From: Thuidium tamariscinum | Lineage: Eukaryota > Streptophyta > Bryopsida > Hypnales > Thuidiaceae | Assembly: GCA_947034885.2 (NCBI GenBank) | Contig: OX344758.2 | Location: forward strand, 20,053,067 to 20,117,066 | Reading direction: 5' to 3' | Length of the DNA: 64,000 nucleotides | Shown: in pieces, positions 48,064-61,270 of the stretch | How the letters are laid out: each line of letters opens with the position of its first letter | Numbering within the stretch: position 1 is the first letter of the stretch | Translations under genes and position numbers: made by a program | The notes under the pieces: generated by a model | What the model was told of the DNA's origin: nothing | The model's input: the letters and a program-made list of their open reading frames with translations, nothing else | Database searches by the model: none

Positions 48064-51000
48064 ATGAAGGGTGAAGTCTCTGAGAATTGTATAGATCAAG
48101 ATCTCGTGAAGAGTCGCCATCACTCTCCATTACAAGCATGGGTGCGCATTTGATCCTTTACTCTTTTTCTGTTCTCAAGATTTCAGCTGAAGAATTCAAG
48201 TTTTGCTACGTATTTGTCAGAAAGTGCGACAGGCTTAGGGTTTCAAGCTTTTAAGTGTAGAAGTGTAAGGAAGGGACACGCAGAATCGCAAAACGTCTAG
48301 TTACTTTGAGTAGATCTTTCCGCATCTTATATGCTCTTGTTAGCGAATGAGAAAAGGCTCTAAGAATGCGTTATCTGGGATACGAGTTATGAAGGATCGA
48401 AGTGGTCTATATGTTTCTAGTCAATACGTTCCCAGTGTCTAAGATTTAGGGTGGCGATGACGGGTGTCTCTACCTTGATTACATACATGTTATCATATTG
48501 AATAATCTTTGCAGACGAGCCGGCCGTGTTGAAGGCTCAAGACCCGGAGGAAGAAGTGGGCTTGCTGGAGGCAGCATCACGGAATGTGCCGCAGTTTCTA
48601 CGCGAGGCGCAAGTGACGAGGAAGCAAGGATGGCACTTGTTCGGAGTGGAGATGTCGCCAGACACCATCGCCATTGCCATGGTGTACTTTGTGCAGGGTA
48701 TTCTGGGCCTGGCCCGTCTGGCTGTCAGCTATTTCCTCAAAGATGATCTCCATCTGGACCCTGCCGAGGTGCTTCTTCGCAACCATGGATTCTTTCGGAA
48801 TTTGAGTCACAGTTGACAGCCATTTTCTAACGGTCCCTGTGTCTGTTTGCTTGTTTGGGGTTGCGCTTGTGTTGAAATCCGTCTCTGCACGGGATGGAGA
48901 TGCAGATGTTTCTCAATACTAAATCAATGCTAGTCTAATAGATCATTAGATCAATATATTATAGTTGGCCGTAAAGTCTTTTATATTAGGGGTGGTGATT
49001 TCGTTTCACTGAAACAGCACATATGAATCTAATTAATACTGCCTGTTAGCAGGTGTTGTGAAGCACGTTTTTGGTGGTTCAATCATGAGTATCAAGTTGT
49101 TGAGTTTAAGCGTCACTCTATCCAGGAAATGTGAAACTAATATCAATTTCTATGTTGATTTAATGTAAGCTTAATGGTTGCTATGTTAACACCAAGTTAA
49201 TTTAATGAATAATAACATCACGCTAACATTAAGTGAACACCATGCGCGTTATACTAATTTTATCGTAATGTAAACTCAATATGAGGATGATTGAATCTAA
49301 TGCCTTTTACCTTATCATAAGAAACTTTTGTCCATCTATTTTGTGTTGAGGGGAGTTTAGCTCTGTGACGTGTTTCTGTGCTTCTAATGCCTCACTTGCG
49401 GTGCACATCTTCAGTTGTTGAGCACGTAAATTTCAATTTTTTGATATGCTTGGCTGGTGAGGTTCAGGCAGCTCTTTTGTCAGGCTTTTCTGCGCTTCCC
49501 TGGCTTATTAAACCCCTTTATGGATTCATCAGGTAACTGGTTATTTTGTTGCAGATTCCTGTCTTTCATATATGGATGACATGAGTATTTGTATGATTAG
49601 AAGCTTCTGATTTTTGTTTTTTGTTTGTATAGCAAGAAATAAGTGCAGAAATGTAATGCCATTCATTATTATTTTTTTAATTACTTAAGTTTAGACTCAC
49701 GCATCTGGTGTGTGATGCAGCGATGGTGTTCCTCTGTTTGGATACCGAAGACGATCGTATCTTGTTCTCTGTGGCTTGCTGGGGGCTGCGTCGTGGTTCG
49801 CCTTGGCTACTATTGTGAACAATAAGTATGCAGCTGTCTCTGCAATTCTTCTCAGCTCTCTATCAGTAGCCTTCTCTGATGTTGTAAGTATGAACTGAAC
49901 ACTGTCCATGGCACAATGCCAGCCGTTCATACGGTATTCAAGTGGGTGATGAGTAGGGTACTTTGAAGAGGTCACGACCGCATGAATTTGAGTCGTTCAA
50001 GTTCTCCTTAGTACTACTTTGTTCTTCTCGCATCAGATCACTTCTCTAATTAGTGTGTGTTCGAATTTCTTCTTCTTGCAAGGAGGAGGGCGTGTATCGT
50101 CTGAAATATTTCTGGTTTCTCTATTGATGTCTATTTGGTGCATCCTGATGACTTGGCAGGACTCCCTCTAGTAAGTTAGAAGTATGTGGTCTTCTTCGTC
50201 ATTTTTTATCTGCAGGTTGGTTTGCTTCAATCACAAGATACACTGTTATAGACAGTGCTTTTGTGTAGGTGGTGGACTCGATGGTAGTAGAACGAGCCAG
50301 AGGTGAGTCTCAAGTAACATCCGGCTCACTCCAATCACTATGTTGGGGCTCATCTTCAACAGGAGGCATTGTTAGTGCTTATTTCAGCGGCTACTTGGTG
50401 GCGACTTATGGTGTGAGGTACTTGTTTCTCTTGTATTTTTCAAAATTGTCTTGGTTTGTAGGTATATAACTTGAAATCTGTGGCCTCTGTCTGACAGAAA
50501 TTTATTGCTCCTTTGGTGTGAAATTCACAATGAACTGCAATGGATTGATTCCTCTGCCGTACCAAATAAATCATCCCGATTCTGTAATTTGCGTCAGTTT
50601 GCTGATGTATTACTGGGGTTCTCAGATTAATGACCGGTCACGGTGAAGTATAAGGTCACGGCATCACCCGTCAATTTCATAAGTCAAGATAGCAGTAACA
50701 GGTAGGCAGATTCGGATTTCAAAGAGTTGAGTCAGTGACTTAAAAGAGATGACCCTGCAAGGTAACAGGGCCTAATCGTACTTTGGACATCATATGGTTA
50801 TAGCAATCGAGAACACTGAGTGTGGTAAAAAAGGTTATCTCTTTTGTTGAGAGACCACTTGACTGAACAATTTTTCATTTTTGCAGGTTCGTGTTTGCCG
50901 TGACGGCTATATTGCCTTTGATAACCTCACTTGTAGCAGGCCTTGTAAAAGAGGAGCGCCGGGGTGCTGCATCTATTAGACTACGAGATCCCGAAGCAGC

Positions 51001-52446
51001 GGCTGATTTGCCTCAAGCCAGTGAAAAACATGGATTTTTCGAAATATCAAAATCCCAGTTGAGCTGCCTGTGGGCAACTGTTAAAGAACCCAACATCTTC
51101 ATGCCGACAATTTTTATCTTCCTTTGGCAGGCAACTCCAACCTCAGAAACGGCAATGTTCTTTTTCACGTATGGAGCCACTCATCCATCTCATTCAATCA
51201 ATTATATCCCCACCTATCCCCAAAGTGCTGCCCAGGTTAATATAGAAAGTGCACTTTGAAAGCTAACAGTTGTCTATAATAACTCTAAAAACTTATTTCC
51301 TTTGTTGAGAAATGTAAGGTATGATGTCTTCTTTCTATTGAATCATTTTCTTACTTTGAAGCTTCCTTTATGATTTATTTCATCACCTATGAATATGTAA
51401 GCGGACTCTTTTGGCCAATTGGGTGCTAACGGGCTATAAATTCAATTTTAATGTTACTCTGGTTTATGGATGCAGGACGAACCATCTTGGATTTGGAGCC
51501 GAGTTCATGGGCCGTGTGAGGCTTGTAACAGCAATTGCGTCTCTGGCCGGTGTCGGTGTGTACAATGCGTACTTGAAACATGTTTCGCTTAAGAAGATCT
51601 TTTTCTGGAGTACCATTCTTGGTGTCTTCCTAGGCCTTACGCAGGTTAGATACTAACTCTTTTTTGCGAGTTTTTCTATTTTGAAGTTGAGTTTTTGTCC
51701 TCATGCACTCACTTGGAGTTCTTCATGCAGCTGGTCCTTGTCACGGGGTTGAACAGGAAAATTGGAATCGGTGATCAATGGTTTACACTTGGTGACACCC
51801 TGGTGTTGACAGTTTTGGGACAGGTATGATACATCTGATTTATGTAACTAAAATCTTCGGGTGTGAAACTTTGGCTCCCACCTTTTTCTTCTAGAGTTGG
51901 AGGATACCCTTTCGCCACTTCAAGCATTTAATCCATATATGAGTGCTTCCATTAGTCCTTACTATTTAGCTCTAGAGAGACTACTTTGTGGACAAGATCC
52001 AAACTCTCTTGCGATCAAATTTTCCTCTCAATATCTGGTGAATATCTGCCAGATATCAGCAAAGAATTAATAAATTGATTAATCTCCCAGCAAGACCTTT
52101 ATTGACAGAAAGTTGTTGTGGCTTGCAGGTTTCATTCATGCCGATTCTGGTTCTAGCAGCCAGGCTTTGTCCACCTGGTGTAGAAGCCACGCTCTTTGCG
52201 ACCTTGATGTCGATCTCGAATGGGGCCAATGTGTCGGGTGGATTCTTTGGAGCCGCTCTGACCAAGCTGCTGGGAGTGACGAGCCAAAACTTTGGGCATT
52301 TGGCTCTGCTGGTGGTGATTTGCAACTTGTCGTCGCTCTTGCCTCTGCCTTTCTTAGGCCTTCTGCCTTCAGAAAGTGACATGGATGCTGCGGTTGAGAA
52401 GGCCGAGAAAGCTTTATTAGGTACCGGAATTTCAAAGAGAGAATGA
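48064..52446 (+). CDS. Folate-biopterin transporter family protein (FBT/BT1)
   Basis: MFS-type carrier of the FBT/BT1 family; the closest plant group contains the plastid envelope folate transporter (At2g32040-like). Exons in phase: 48515-48768, 49468-49532, 49721-49883, 50269-50417, 50887-51168, 51476-51644, 51731-51823, 52129-52446. Family signatures: [109 protein letters not shown]. About 12 hydrophobic segments are expected over ~500 residues. The first coding exon is uncertain: ATG 48064 (MKGEVSEN) is the nearest upstream start, but exon 2 needs a phase-1 donor and no strong one is obvious (candidates after 48070, 48088 or 48112). No clear plastid transit peptide is visible, so location is open. 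Confidence 0.85.
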
Positions 52447-53033
52447 CTAATAATCCATCATTCAATCTCTGCTTACAAGAACCATAGCTGGCAACTCGAG
52501 ATGTAAAAAATTTGCTACTGAATAATTGTTGGGAGATTAATCAACTTATTAATTAATTCTTTAGTGTGTTTTCTTTGTTTTAACTTCTAGTGGCACTTGA
52601 GGTAGTCCAGAATTTCAAAAATTACGAACTGCAGTTTAGAATCAGAGTGTGGCGATGACTTACAAATGAAAGTTGTATACTTTGACATATGTCATAACCA
52701 CACTAATGGATCTATCATTGCACTAATCAATATTTATTGATAAAATATAAGAGCAGAAAATTCAAAAATTCTTCCAAGAATTGACTGAGTTTAATATTAA
52801 TGATTATCGCAAGGGATTCTTTTTTCTATTAGTTTATGGTATAAAATTCTAAGCAAGCTGATTTTTAATGATTTTTTAGACTTGTTTATTCTTTCAGAGT
52901 TACATTTGAAGACTTTTCTTTTTGAGATGATACTTGTGCATTCTTTGAAGTACTTACTTGTACTCTTTTAAACGGTAGAGCATTTGTAAAGAGGAGTTTT
53001 GAGAATTCATATTGTACAAATGTTTAGAGATTA
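52447..53033 (+). other. 3' flank of the transporter gene
   Basis: AT-rich, presumably 3' UTR then intergenic. No other gene is seen. Confidence 0.5.
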
Positions 53034-53429
53034 AGGGAGAACCACCTATAATCAGCCCCCCATAGCCAACCTAATGATGGATGTATTTCCAACCAAGGCT
53101 AGAATGAATTTTTTTCTCATTTTTAAAGTTAGGACTAAAAGTTCATGGTACATGTTCCAAAGTAGTGTGCAAAAAAGTAGATAAGAGTGAGTAAAAATGT
53201 AGTTTTTTGTGTGATTGAAATTAGAAGACTCCATAGATTGGCATTTGGTCAAGCACACTTTATGCCTTCTAAAATTCATAGTAATTTCAATTCATGTGAT
53301 AAATTTACCAAAAATTTTGCAATCCCCATCATTTTTATCATTACACCTTTGAAATTTTTTGTTTTACTTTGCACACCACTAGATCATGCCTAAAATACCT
53401 TAAACGATCGGTTACGGGTGGTTCTACCT
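53034..53429. mobile_element. MITE, family A copy 2
   Basis: agggagaaccacctataatc and ggttacgggtggttctacct are inverted ends; TA on both sides (53032-53033, 53430-53431). The 396-bp body is ~80 percent identical by eye to the reverse complement of 57465-57864. Confidence 0.85.
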
Positions 53430-53431
53430 TA

Positions 53432-54001
53432 ATAAAAGAATATTAAAATAAAAAATCTGAGTTGATGAAATCGGTTGTTGTGAAAAGATAATGGTGTTTT
53501 GCATAGATGAGAATGATCCAGTAAGAGCTCCTTGCTTGGATGATTTAGGGTTAAGGAATATCTACCTTTGGTGTTAAGATTGATGTGAGAAAACCATGGG
53601 CACACTATCAATTTTACTTTCTTCCAATTTGACATGCATGGATGATGCCATTGTTAATGTTTTGTTACTGCTTGGGAGCTGCTACTACAAGTGTGACCTT
53701 CAATTAAATTAGCTGTTGTTTGGAATTCTTTTGGGATGTGGGTGCAGACAGGAGGCCTAGCTGGGTAGCTTTAGAGGAAAGAACTACGACGGCTACCCTG
53801 GAGGCCTTGGAACCATTAGCAGATCATTCTAAAGCTCGTTCGAAATCAAAATCCTTTTGAGTTTTGATCTTTCATTGCATTATTCAATTGTGGAGGTGGT
53901 GTGTCATTTCTATTCATACAAGAAAATTATAAATTAAGCCATCAATAGATTGTCACTGTTCTTTTCAATTTTGTTTTACTATCAATTACTCCCTTTCACT
54001 A
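53432..54001. other. Intergenic, no gene seen
   Basis: No supportable features between two MITEs. Confidence 0.5.
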
Positions 54002-54315
54002 AGGTATGAGGCTTGAACTCCGATTGGGCATTTTGAACCGACCATGATACAAGGTACATTTTTCTTTTTTTAATGTACCTAAATATACAAACTGTGTACA
54101 TTCTAGGAGGTGGTTGCTTTAAGAGCCCTATGGCATTTCAACTTCAAAGTTTCATAACTAATTTCGCAAAGTTCAAAAAAAATATGAAACAACTTGGGTT
54201 AGATGTCATTTTTTCTTGTCTTTCAAAGAAAAATTATTGCAAAATATTTCAAGATGTTTTTCCTCCCTAAATTGAGTTTTAGTGTTTAAATGATTGCTTT
54301 ATAGACCTCCTACTT
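54002..54315. mobile_element. MITE, family B copy 2
   Basis: Left end aggtatgaggcttgaactcc after TA (54000-54001), right end acctcctact before TA (54316-54317). The body matches 56710-57020 in the same orientation (gggcattttgaacc, gtacattctaggaggtgg, atatgaaacaacttgggtt). Confidence 0.8.
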
Positions 54316-54439
54316 TAAGTAAGTCCTTATTTTCAAGCTCATTAGTGGTCTCTATGTTATTTCTTTTTAGTTTTTATAATTCAACTTTGTCAGTTTCCTC
54401 GATAAGCTTGTCCTAACATATTGGTTTAATTTTCACCTA

Positions 54440-54854
54440 AGGTAGATGTACCCATTACTAACACATACCCCATCAACAATTAATAAGGTATCCTATTCCA
54501 AACAAGATTGGAATGGATTTTCATTTTTTCTTTGAAATGTGCGTCTTTGTACTTTTTCAAAGTTTGGACCAATAAGTTAATGACACATAAGTGTGTACAA
54601 AATTAGAAAATAATTAATGGAAAAGTAGTTTTTAAATGATTATAATTGGATGACTTTAGATGTTGGTCATAGATCAAGCCTAACATTTGCCTTTCAAAAT
54701 TCATAGTAATTTCAATTCAAGAGATTATGTAACCAAATTTCTTGCAATTTCCATTATTTTTGTCAATGCACCTCTGAAAATATTTGTCTTGTATTGCACT
54801 ATCCAAAATCATGTTCAAATGTGCTTATTTTATTAATTTTGGGTACATCTACCT
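54440..54854. mobile_element. MITE, family A-like, AGGTAGATGTACCC ends
   Basis: Left aggtagatgtaccca after TA (54438-54439), right tgggtacatctacct before TA (54855-54856). Internal matches to family A: ttcatagtaatttcaattca, aatttccattattttt. 415 bp, non-coding. Confidence 0.8.
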
Positions 54855-54856
54855 TA

Positions 54857-56709
54857 TTGACAAGTGCATGATGTTTTGTATTGAAGTTGATAAAGGAGAG
54901 CATCCAAAGCTGCTAAGTTAATACGAAATATTATGTTCTTGACTGTACATCTGAAAGTGCAATTTGATTCTTGAGAATTAGAAGATTTGGTATTAGTAAA
55001 AAATTAAGAAACACTTTGTAAGACAATTCATAGCATTTGCAATACTATGGACTAGATAATGTTCAAGAACATTACGGGACAAATTGGCAAGTGACTAATA
55101 GTTCATTACAAAGGTTTGTATTTGCACTTCTTGCAAATCTAAGGGTGTAGAAAAAGGGACCCTACTACAAGTTATAATGTTTCTTTGGCTATCTAATGGA
55201 ATGGTGAAAAATTTGCCTTGAAAATTGAATTGGGCATTACGTGTATTTGGTTGATGTTAACATGATCAATAAAAAGGGTCATAGATCTTTGTTGATGTGT
55301 ATCCAAAAGTTTGTTTTGTAAGGGATTTAAATGCTTAAAAGCATAAAAATTTTATAAAGGGGTAGTTAGTGTTAAATAAAATTTGAAGAATATTTTGATG
55401 ATGATACTAAGTTGTTTTTATTTTTGAAATAATTTAGATAAAATTGTCAATTTTTAATGCACTTCATCCAAATATATAGTTGAAGACATAGCTCTATTCA
55501 AAATATATAGATATATAGATATAGATTAATACAAAAATATTTGGCTATATCAGTTTCTTGTTTTGGATTTGTTTGATTAATTATGTGTATTATAAATTCT
55601 AGTCTTTGTACCAAAAAGTTGAACTTCAAAATGCATTATGTAACTGTAAAATATAAATTGATTGCATTATCCAATTCAACAGATATTCAAATGCAAGAGC
55701 ATTAAAATGTAACAATGGTCCATATTGCAACCAATAATCTTTCTTCAATCACGGCTAATGCAATTTCATGCTCTCAATTTCAAAAAAATTCAAATATTGT
55801 AAGAACCAATATCATTTGCATGTTCGTCAAACCATTAATATTTTACATCCTTTATATGTGAATTTTCTTCAATTATTATACATGACAATTTGAAATGATG
55901 CATACCAACATGGCAAGGTACAAAAAGTTTTTTTTAGAGTTTTATGAAAAAATTGACAAAACATAAAGTAATTATGAATTGAACACAACCAACACTACAA
56001 GAAAAAGGGGTGTTTTAAGTGAGTTTTAAGTATAGTCCTTAACATCAAATTATGAGGAATGACCTTTAAGGCAATTTTTAGCAAAAATTTACTAGATATA
56101 CATGTACATTCATTATCACATGACTATTCCATATCACATGAGGCTTTTTTTTCCCTTAAACATTGAAAGAATAGCATATATGTGTATATCTCTCCCTCTC
56201 TATATATATTTATATATAAAATAAATTTTGAGTTGCAAAAAATATGGAATTATTTCTAGCATCCATAACTACAATCAATCTTCATATCAATAAATCATAA
56301 GGTAGCTAAATCATTTACAATCCCCCCATTTCCAATCTATAGGTTGCTTTCTTTCTACAAAATTGTAGTACAAATCTTCTAGCAATTATAGCACATCATG
56401 ATTGGTTGCAAGGTTCTTATAAATGCAACTATCCCTTGGTCAAGTTTGAAATTAGGCTATGATCACAAATTGAAAGGTCTTATCATTAACATAAGTCAAA
56501 GAAAATCTTCTACTAAAAAATTCATAGTAATCTCATTATGTGTAATAAAATTTTGGAAAACTACGCTATTCTTTGGAAACTCTATTTTTGAATATGGAAA
56601 AAATTTTGTATTCCAAAAATTGCACTCTAAGTATGAGTAATCACTGAAGTGGTTAGAAATGAGTTGGCTATCTTATCAGATGTTATGCAACATGGGACAT
56701 CAACAATTG
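54857..56709. other. Intergenic AT-rich, no gene seen
   Basis: Includes a short TA-rich microsatellite near 56180-56222. Longest open frame 80 codons (56398-56640), without motif. Confidence 0.5.
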
Positions 56710-57020
56710 AGGTAGGAGACTCAAACTCCGATAGGGCATTTTGAACCAAATATGACTCAGAGGTACATTTCACTTTCTAGGATATATCAAAGTGTACAAA
56801 TTATGTACATTCTAGGAGGTGGTCGCTTTTAGAGCCCTATGGCTTTCAACTTCAACATTTCATAACTAATTCCACAAAGCTCCAAAAAATATGAAACAAC
56901 TTGGGTTGGATGTCATTTCCTCCTGTCTTTCAAAGAAAATTTATCAAAAAATATTTCAAGATGTTTTCCCTCCCCAAAATTCAGCTTCAGCGCTGAGATG
57001 GTCACCTTATGCTCCTACCT
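56710..57020. mobile_element. MITE, family B copy 3
   Basis: Left end aggtaggagactcaaactcc (preceded by TG where TA is expected), right end atgctcctacct followed by TA (57021-57022). Aligns with 54002-54315 over its length. Confidence 0.8.
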
Positions 57021-57022
57021 TA

Positions 57023-57464
57023 GCATTTCTGCATGGTGATCAATGAAATATCAGCTCCTCATGGCCAAAAGGAGTTTTAAACAATGGTACTGTATGTGAG
57101 GTATTGATGTTTCTCCTTGAGCTCTATTCAAATTGCTGCAGTCTCAAGTTGCGGAAAGCTGGAGGGCTGGTGTCCAGCTGTAAGTTTGAAGTCCTGAATT
57201 CATCACTCGTCAACGAACCGGTTGAACTGTCAAATACTTTTTTCATTTGGCAAAGTTGCTGGGATGCCGTCAAGAACATTCAAAAGCTCGCCATGGAAGT
57301 AGTACGAATGTACGCCAGAGGTTTATCATAAAGCAGAGAGAAATAACTCCGAATTTCATTGGCAAACACAAACTTTGAAGTGCTCTGACATCCATATTCT
57401 AAACAATGAGAGGAGGGTTTCCAGGCACTGCTCAGTCCAACTAACTTCTCATTCAGCCAATGTA
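57023..57464. other. Intergenic, GC-richer patch, no gene assigned
   Basis: 57100-57330 holds a 75-codon frame (QSCWDAVKNIQKLAMEV) of moderate GC that might be a gene fragment; I do not recognise it. Confidence 0.35.
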
Positions 57465-57864
57465 AGGTAGAACCACTCGTAACCGATCATTTAAGGTATT
57501 TTAAGCATGATCTAGTGTAATGCAAAGCAAAACAAATATTTTCAGAGGTGTAAAGATAAAAATGATGGGGATTCCAAAAACTTTGGTAATTTTATCACAT
57601 GAATTAAAATTACTATGAATTTTAGAAGGCATAAAGTGTACTTGACCAAATACCAATATGTGGAGTCTTCTAATTTCGATCACACAAAAAAATACATATT
57701 TACTCACTCTTTTTTACTTTCTTGCACACTACATTGGAACATGTGTCATGAACTTTTAGTCCCAACTTTAAAAATGAGAAAAAAACTCATTCTAGCCTTA
57801 GTTGGAAATACATCCATCAAAAGGTTGACTATGGGGAGCCTATTGGTTATAGGTGGTTCTACCT
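57465..57864. mobile_element. MITE, family A copy 3
   Basis: Ends aggtagaaccactcgtaacc and ggttataggtggttctacct, TA on both sides (57463-57464, 57865-57866). Inverse orientation to 53034-53429. The right TA is shared with the next element. Confidence 0.85.
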
Positions 57865-57866
57865 TA

Positions 57867-58411
57867 AGGTAAATCATCCCATTATGGATCAAATGGGAGC
57901 AGATCCATTGTGGGTCAAATTGTCCTGGTGGTGTAAGGTAGTCGGCTCTGTAATGGAGCATCTAAGGGCTGGTCCCCTTTTTTCATGTATTTTATTGAAT
58001 GGAAATATTTTTAGCCCATTTTTCAAAGAAAGAGAAATTGATGAGGAATCTAACACAAGGGGTTTCATAATTTTTGAAGCATTTTCAAATTAGTTATGAA
58101 TTTTCAAAGGAGATGTGCCCTAGGTCCCTATTTTATGTCTCCAGGTCTTCCATGAATGGTTCACTTGCAATTTCTAAAGAAAGATGAAAAAGCAAAGAGT
58201 ATGATTGGCTCTCACTATTCCTGATGCATCTTTCCTTAATTCATTCAATGAATGTGGAGGTCCATTTAAGAACCACCTATTGTTCATTTTACAACCTTTT
58301 ATAGGGTCCATTCTTTATGCCCGCTCCATTTTAGAGAACTTGAATGTGCACCACTGCTACAATTTGACTCGCAATGGATCTGCTCCCATTTTGTAGTGGG
58401 GTAGTTTATTT
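57867..58411. mobile_element. MITE, family D, abutting family A copy
   Basis: The left inverted end aaatgggagcagatccattg (57891-57910) is perfectly complementary to 58372-58391, within outer ends aggtaaatcatccc and gggtagtttattt. It begins immediately after the TA that closes the preceding MITE. TA follows at 58412-58413. A relic of the same family is nested at ~11960-12210. Confidence 0.75.
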
Positions 58412-58413
58412 TA

Positions 58414-61270
58414 ATACTTGAATTTAGAAAAGATTGCCATAGTGAATGACCAAATCATGAAATTTCAGTAAATGATATTTTTGTAAACAACATGAAACCG
58501 AAATGTCCAAAAATTCAAAAAAAGGATTTAGGCATTCAAGGATTAAGAGTCTATTCATCCATGGTCCCATGTTGGGGTCTACAAGGCTTAAATAAGTGAT
58601 TCATGAACTACGCAATAGTTTCCTTATTGGAAAGTAGACTCCATAGTCATATCACACTTTAGTATTGAACTATAAGTAACTTGTGAGAAACACTTGTTTG
58701 TTAATGGGAAGTTTAAAAAGAAGTCTATTCAAGGGAGTGTAGCTCATTTGATACATTTTGATCAAGTTTTAAGCAAACATTTATAATTTTAATGTGTAGT
58801 TCAAGTGAATTTGTAAGAACAAATTTACTTTGAAATTCTACACACTTTTCAAGTTCCAAAGATATTAAAAGATTTGTATAGCTTAGTTGATAGAATTGTC
58901 TTTAATAAATGCTTGATTCACAATCAATCTCTCATTGTCTTCTTCGATGTAAATTTTACTATAGTATTAAAGAATGACTTCTTTATAATTTATAAGTTGA
59001 CCTATAGTATTTACAATAGGTCCTTGGATTCCATATGACAAGTGACACATCCAAATTGTATTTGTTTCAATCCATGGAATTTTGAAACATTTTTATGACA
59101 GACTATTATATGTTTGGGAGGCATCGGCAAAATTAGAAAATTATATGAATAATGTTATAAGTGGTGTGTTTGAATCTTTGAACCAAATATTATTTTTAGA
59201 AGTAATATACAATCTCCAAAGCATACAAGAATATATTTTTTGAATATTTTGAAATGATTATTTTTATAAGGGCATTATTTATAGAAGAATTATAAAATAT
59301 ACCTTAGATGCATTGATATATACAAGATTTACACATGTGTGGCCTCCTCCTAAATACTACTATATAAGAAAATAATATTAAAGAATTGATTAAAATAATA
59401 ATAGTCAAGAAGGTAGTCAAGAGTCCTAATCTTTATCACATTAGCCAATCTACTAATTATTACATTCTCACTTAATTTATTGGAATATGAGAAAAGTTCA
59501 AGAGTGAAATGTAGAGTGAGACAATTTTGAATTATTTGCATCTCTTCCTAGGATTTGGTAAGAAAAAAGAGCCAAAATGTATTATCAAGAGAAATTACAT
59601 TAAGTTAGAAAAGAGAGTAAAGCCTTCGTAATATCATATAAAATACTAGTTGTATCAAATAAAATACTAGTTGACAAATTTCAATTGGTCATTGCAATGA
59701 TCTAATTATTAAGAAATAGAATATCAACAATCTTCTAACAATAAACAAATTGTTTAAAGCCTTCAAGTACTCCAGAAATTCAATAATTTTTTGCAAAAAA
59801 TGAAGAAAAATTTAAGTAAAATAAACAAAGCTTGTTGCATCTATAAATGTTGTCATATATTTTTATACCTTTGATTGCTTGAAGCAATGTCAAAAATTTG
59901 AATTACAAAGCATATTACACCTTTATTTATAAAAACAAACAAACTATGTTGAGTAATTTTCTAACAAGATATGGTTGAAAACTTACATTTTGGCATTGAA
60001 TACAAAATGTCAATTTGAATTTTTGAATGGAACCATTGACATCATCTCCAATGACCATGGCCTATAACATGGCTAGTGTTCATTAGAAGAGATTTTGAAA
60101 AATAGAGGTTTGTTTCAAGCTAGTTTTCCATATTGTCCCTACAATAGTGAAGGAACCATTGACTATTGTTAGCTGTCATAAATACTACTAAAAAAAATAT
60201 TAAATTAAATAGCTAATGTGACCATTGCTTGATCATATGAGATTTTGCAATGGTGCAGTTCCCACGATTCCCTACTATATGGAAATTCACAGTCTTGTTT
60301 GAAGCCAAATCTCATCTAATGATTTTTACTTCTAGAATTCAATGAAGGACAAAAATTGTTGAATAAATGATTTTTAAAGAAATTGCAAAAAGATTGAATG
60401 CACCTTTCCATCAAAAACTTTGATAAGTTTTGGCTAACTACTTTGATAATAGGTCTTATCTATAGTTTAAGATTAGAGAATTTTGGATACAAAGCCAAAA
60501 TACTAAGAATGACATTTCCCAATTAGGTGATCAAATGCTTTGTTTATATCTTCCTTTAATTGATAGATAATTACTATAAATGAAGTGATTTTATAACATC
60601 ATTATGCCAATAAACCCTTTGACCTTCAATATTTTTTGCATACAATATTGGAATAACATATTATTTTAGTACATTGAACCTCCATCACAAACATATATCC
60701 AATTTATATTTCCAAAAGATGGTTTATTGAATGACTATGGTAATGTTGAAGGCCCTACAACTAAACAATTGAATCCTATAAAGTAGTTTTCATTTCTAAA
60801 TTAACATAAAAAGAATACTTTTGAATCTTATTGGCAATTTGAAAAAAGAATAAAAAACATTTTGTTGTAAAGTAACTTTTTAGATAATAGATGAATTAAT
60901 TGCAGTTTTTCCAAGTCTATCCTATATGTAGGTTTATTTTGGCAAGTTAGGTTGAAATAGTTTATTTTTCTTAGTTTGACAATTCGGCAAGTAAATTGGA
61001 ATTTTTTCTTTTTTGTCACTTTATAAAGACACTCCTAATTTTGGATCAATTCTTCCTATTCATGGATAATTGTGTTTTTTTTCTATGTTTTCTCACAAAC
61101 TATTTTTTCAGATTTTTAGAAATACTTGTAAATAATTTTAAAAATTTTGACATTTTCCAAATTTTCCCGAGTTATTTAGGAAACTGACCTACAAGTACGG
61201 TAACCTCTAAAACTTTGCTCTAATTCCGATGTACATGGCTTGAACATCTTAAATTGAGTATCTACTTGTT
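58414..61270. other. Intergenic AT-rich, no gene seen
   Basis: Nearly 3 kb of AT-rich sequence. All frames are short and low in complexity. The piece at 58500-58556 faintly resembles the right part of the TTAA-type elements. Confidence 0.5.
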
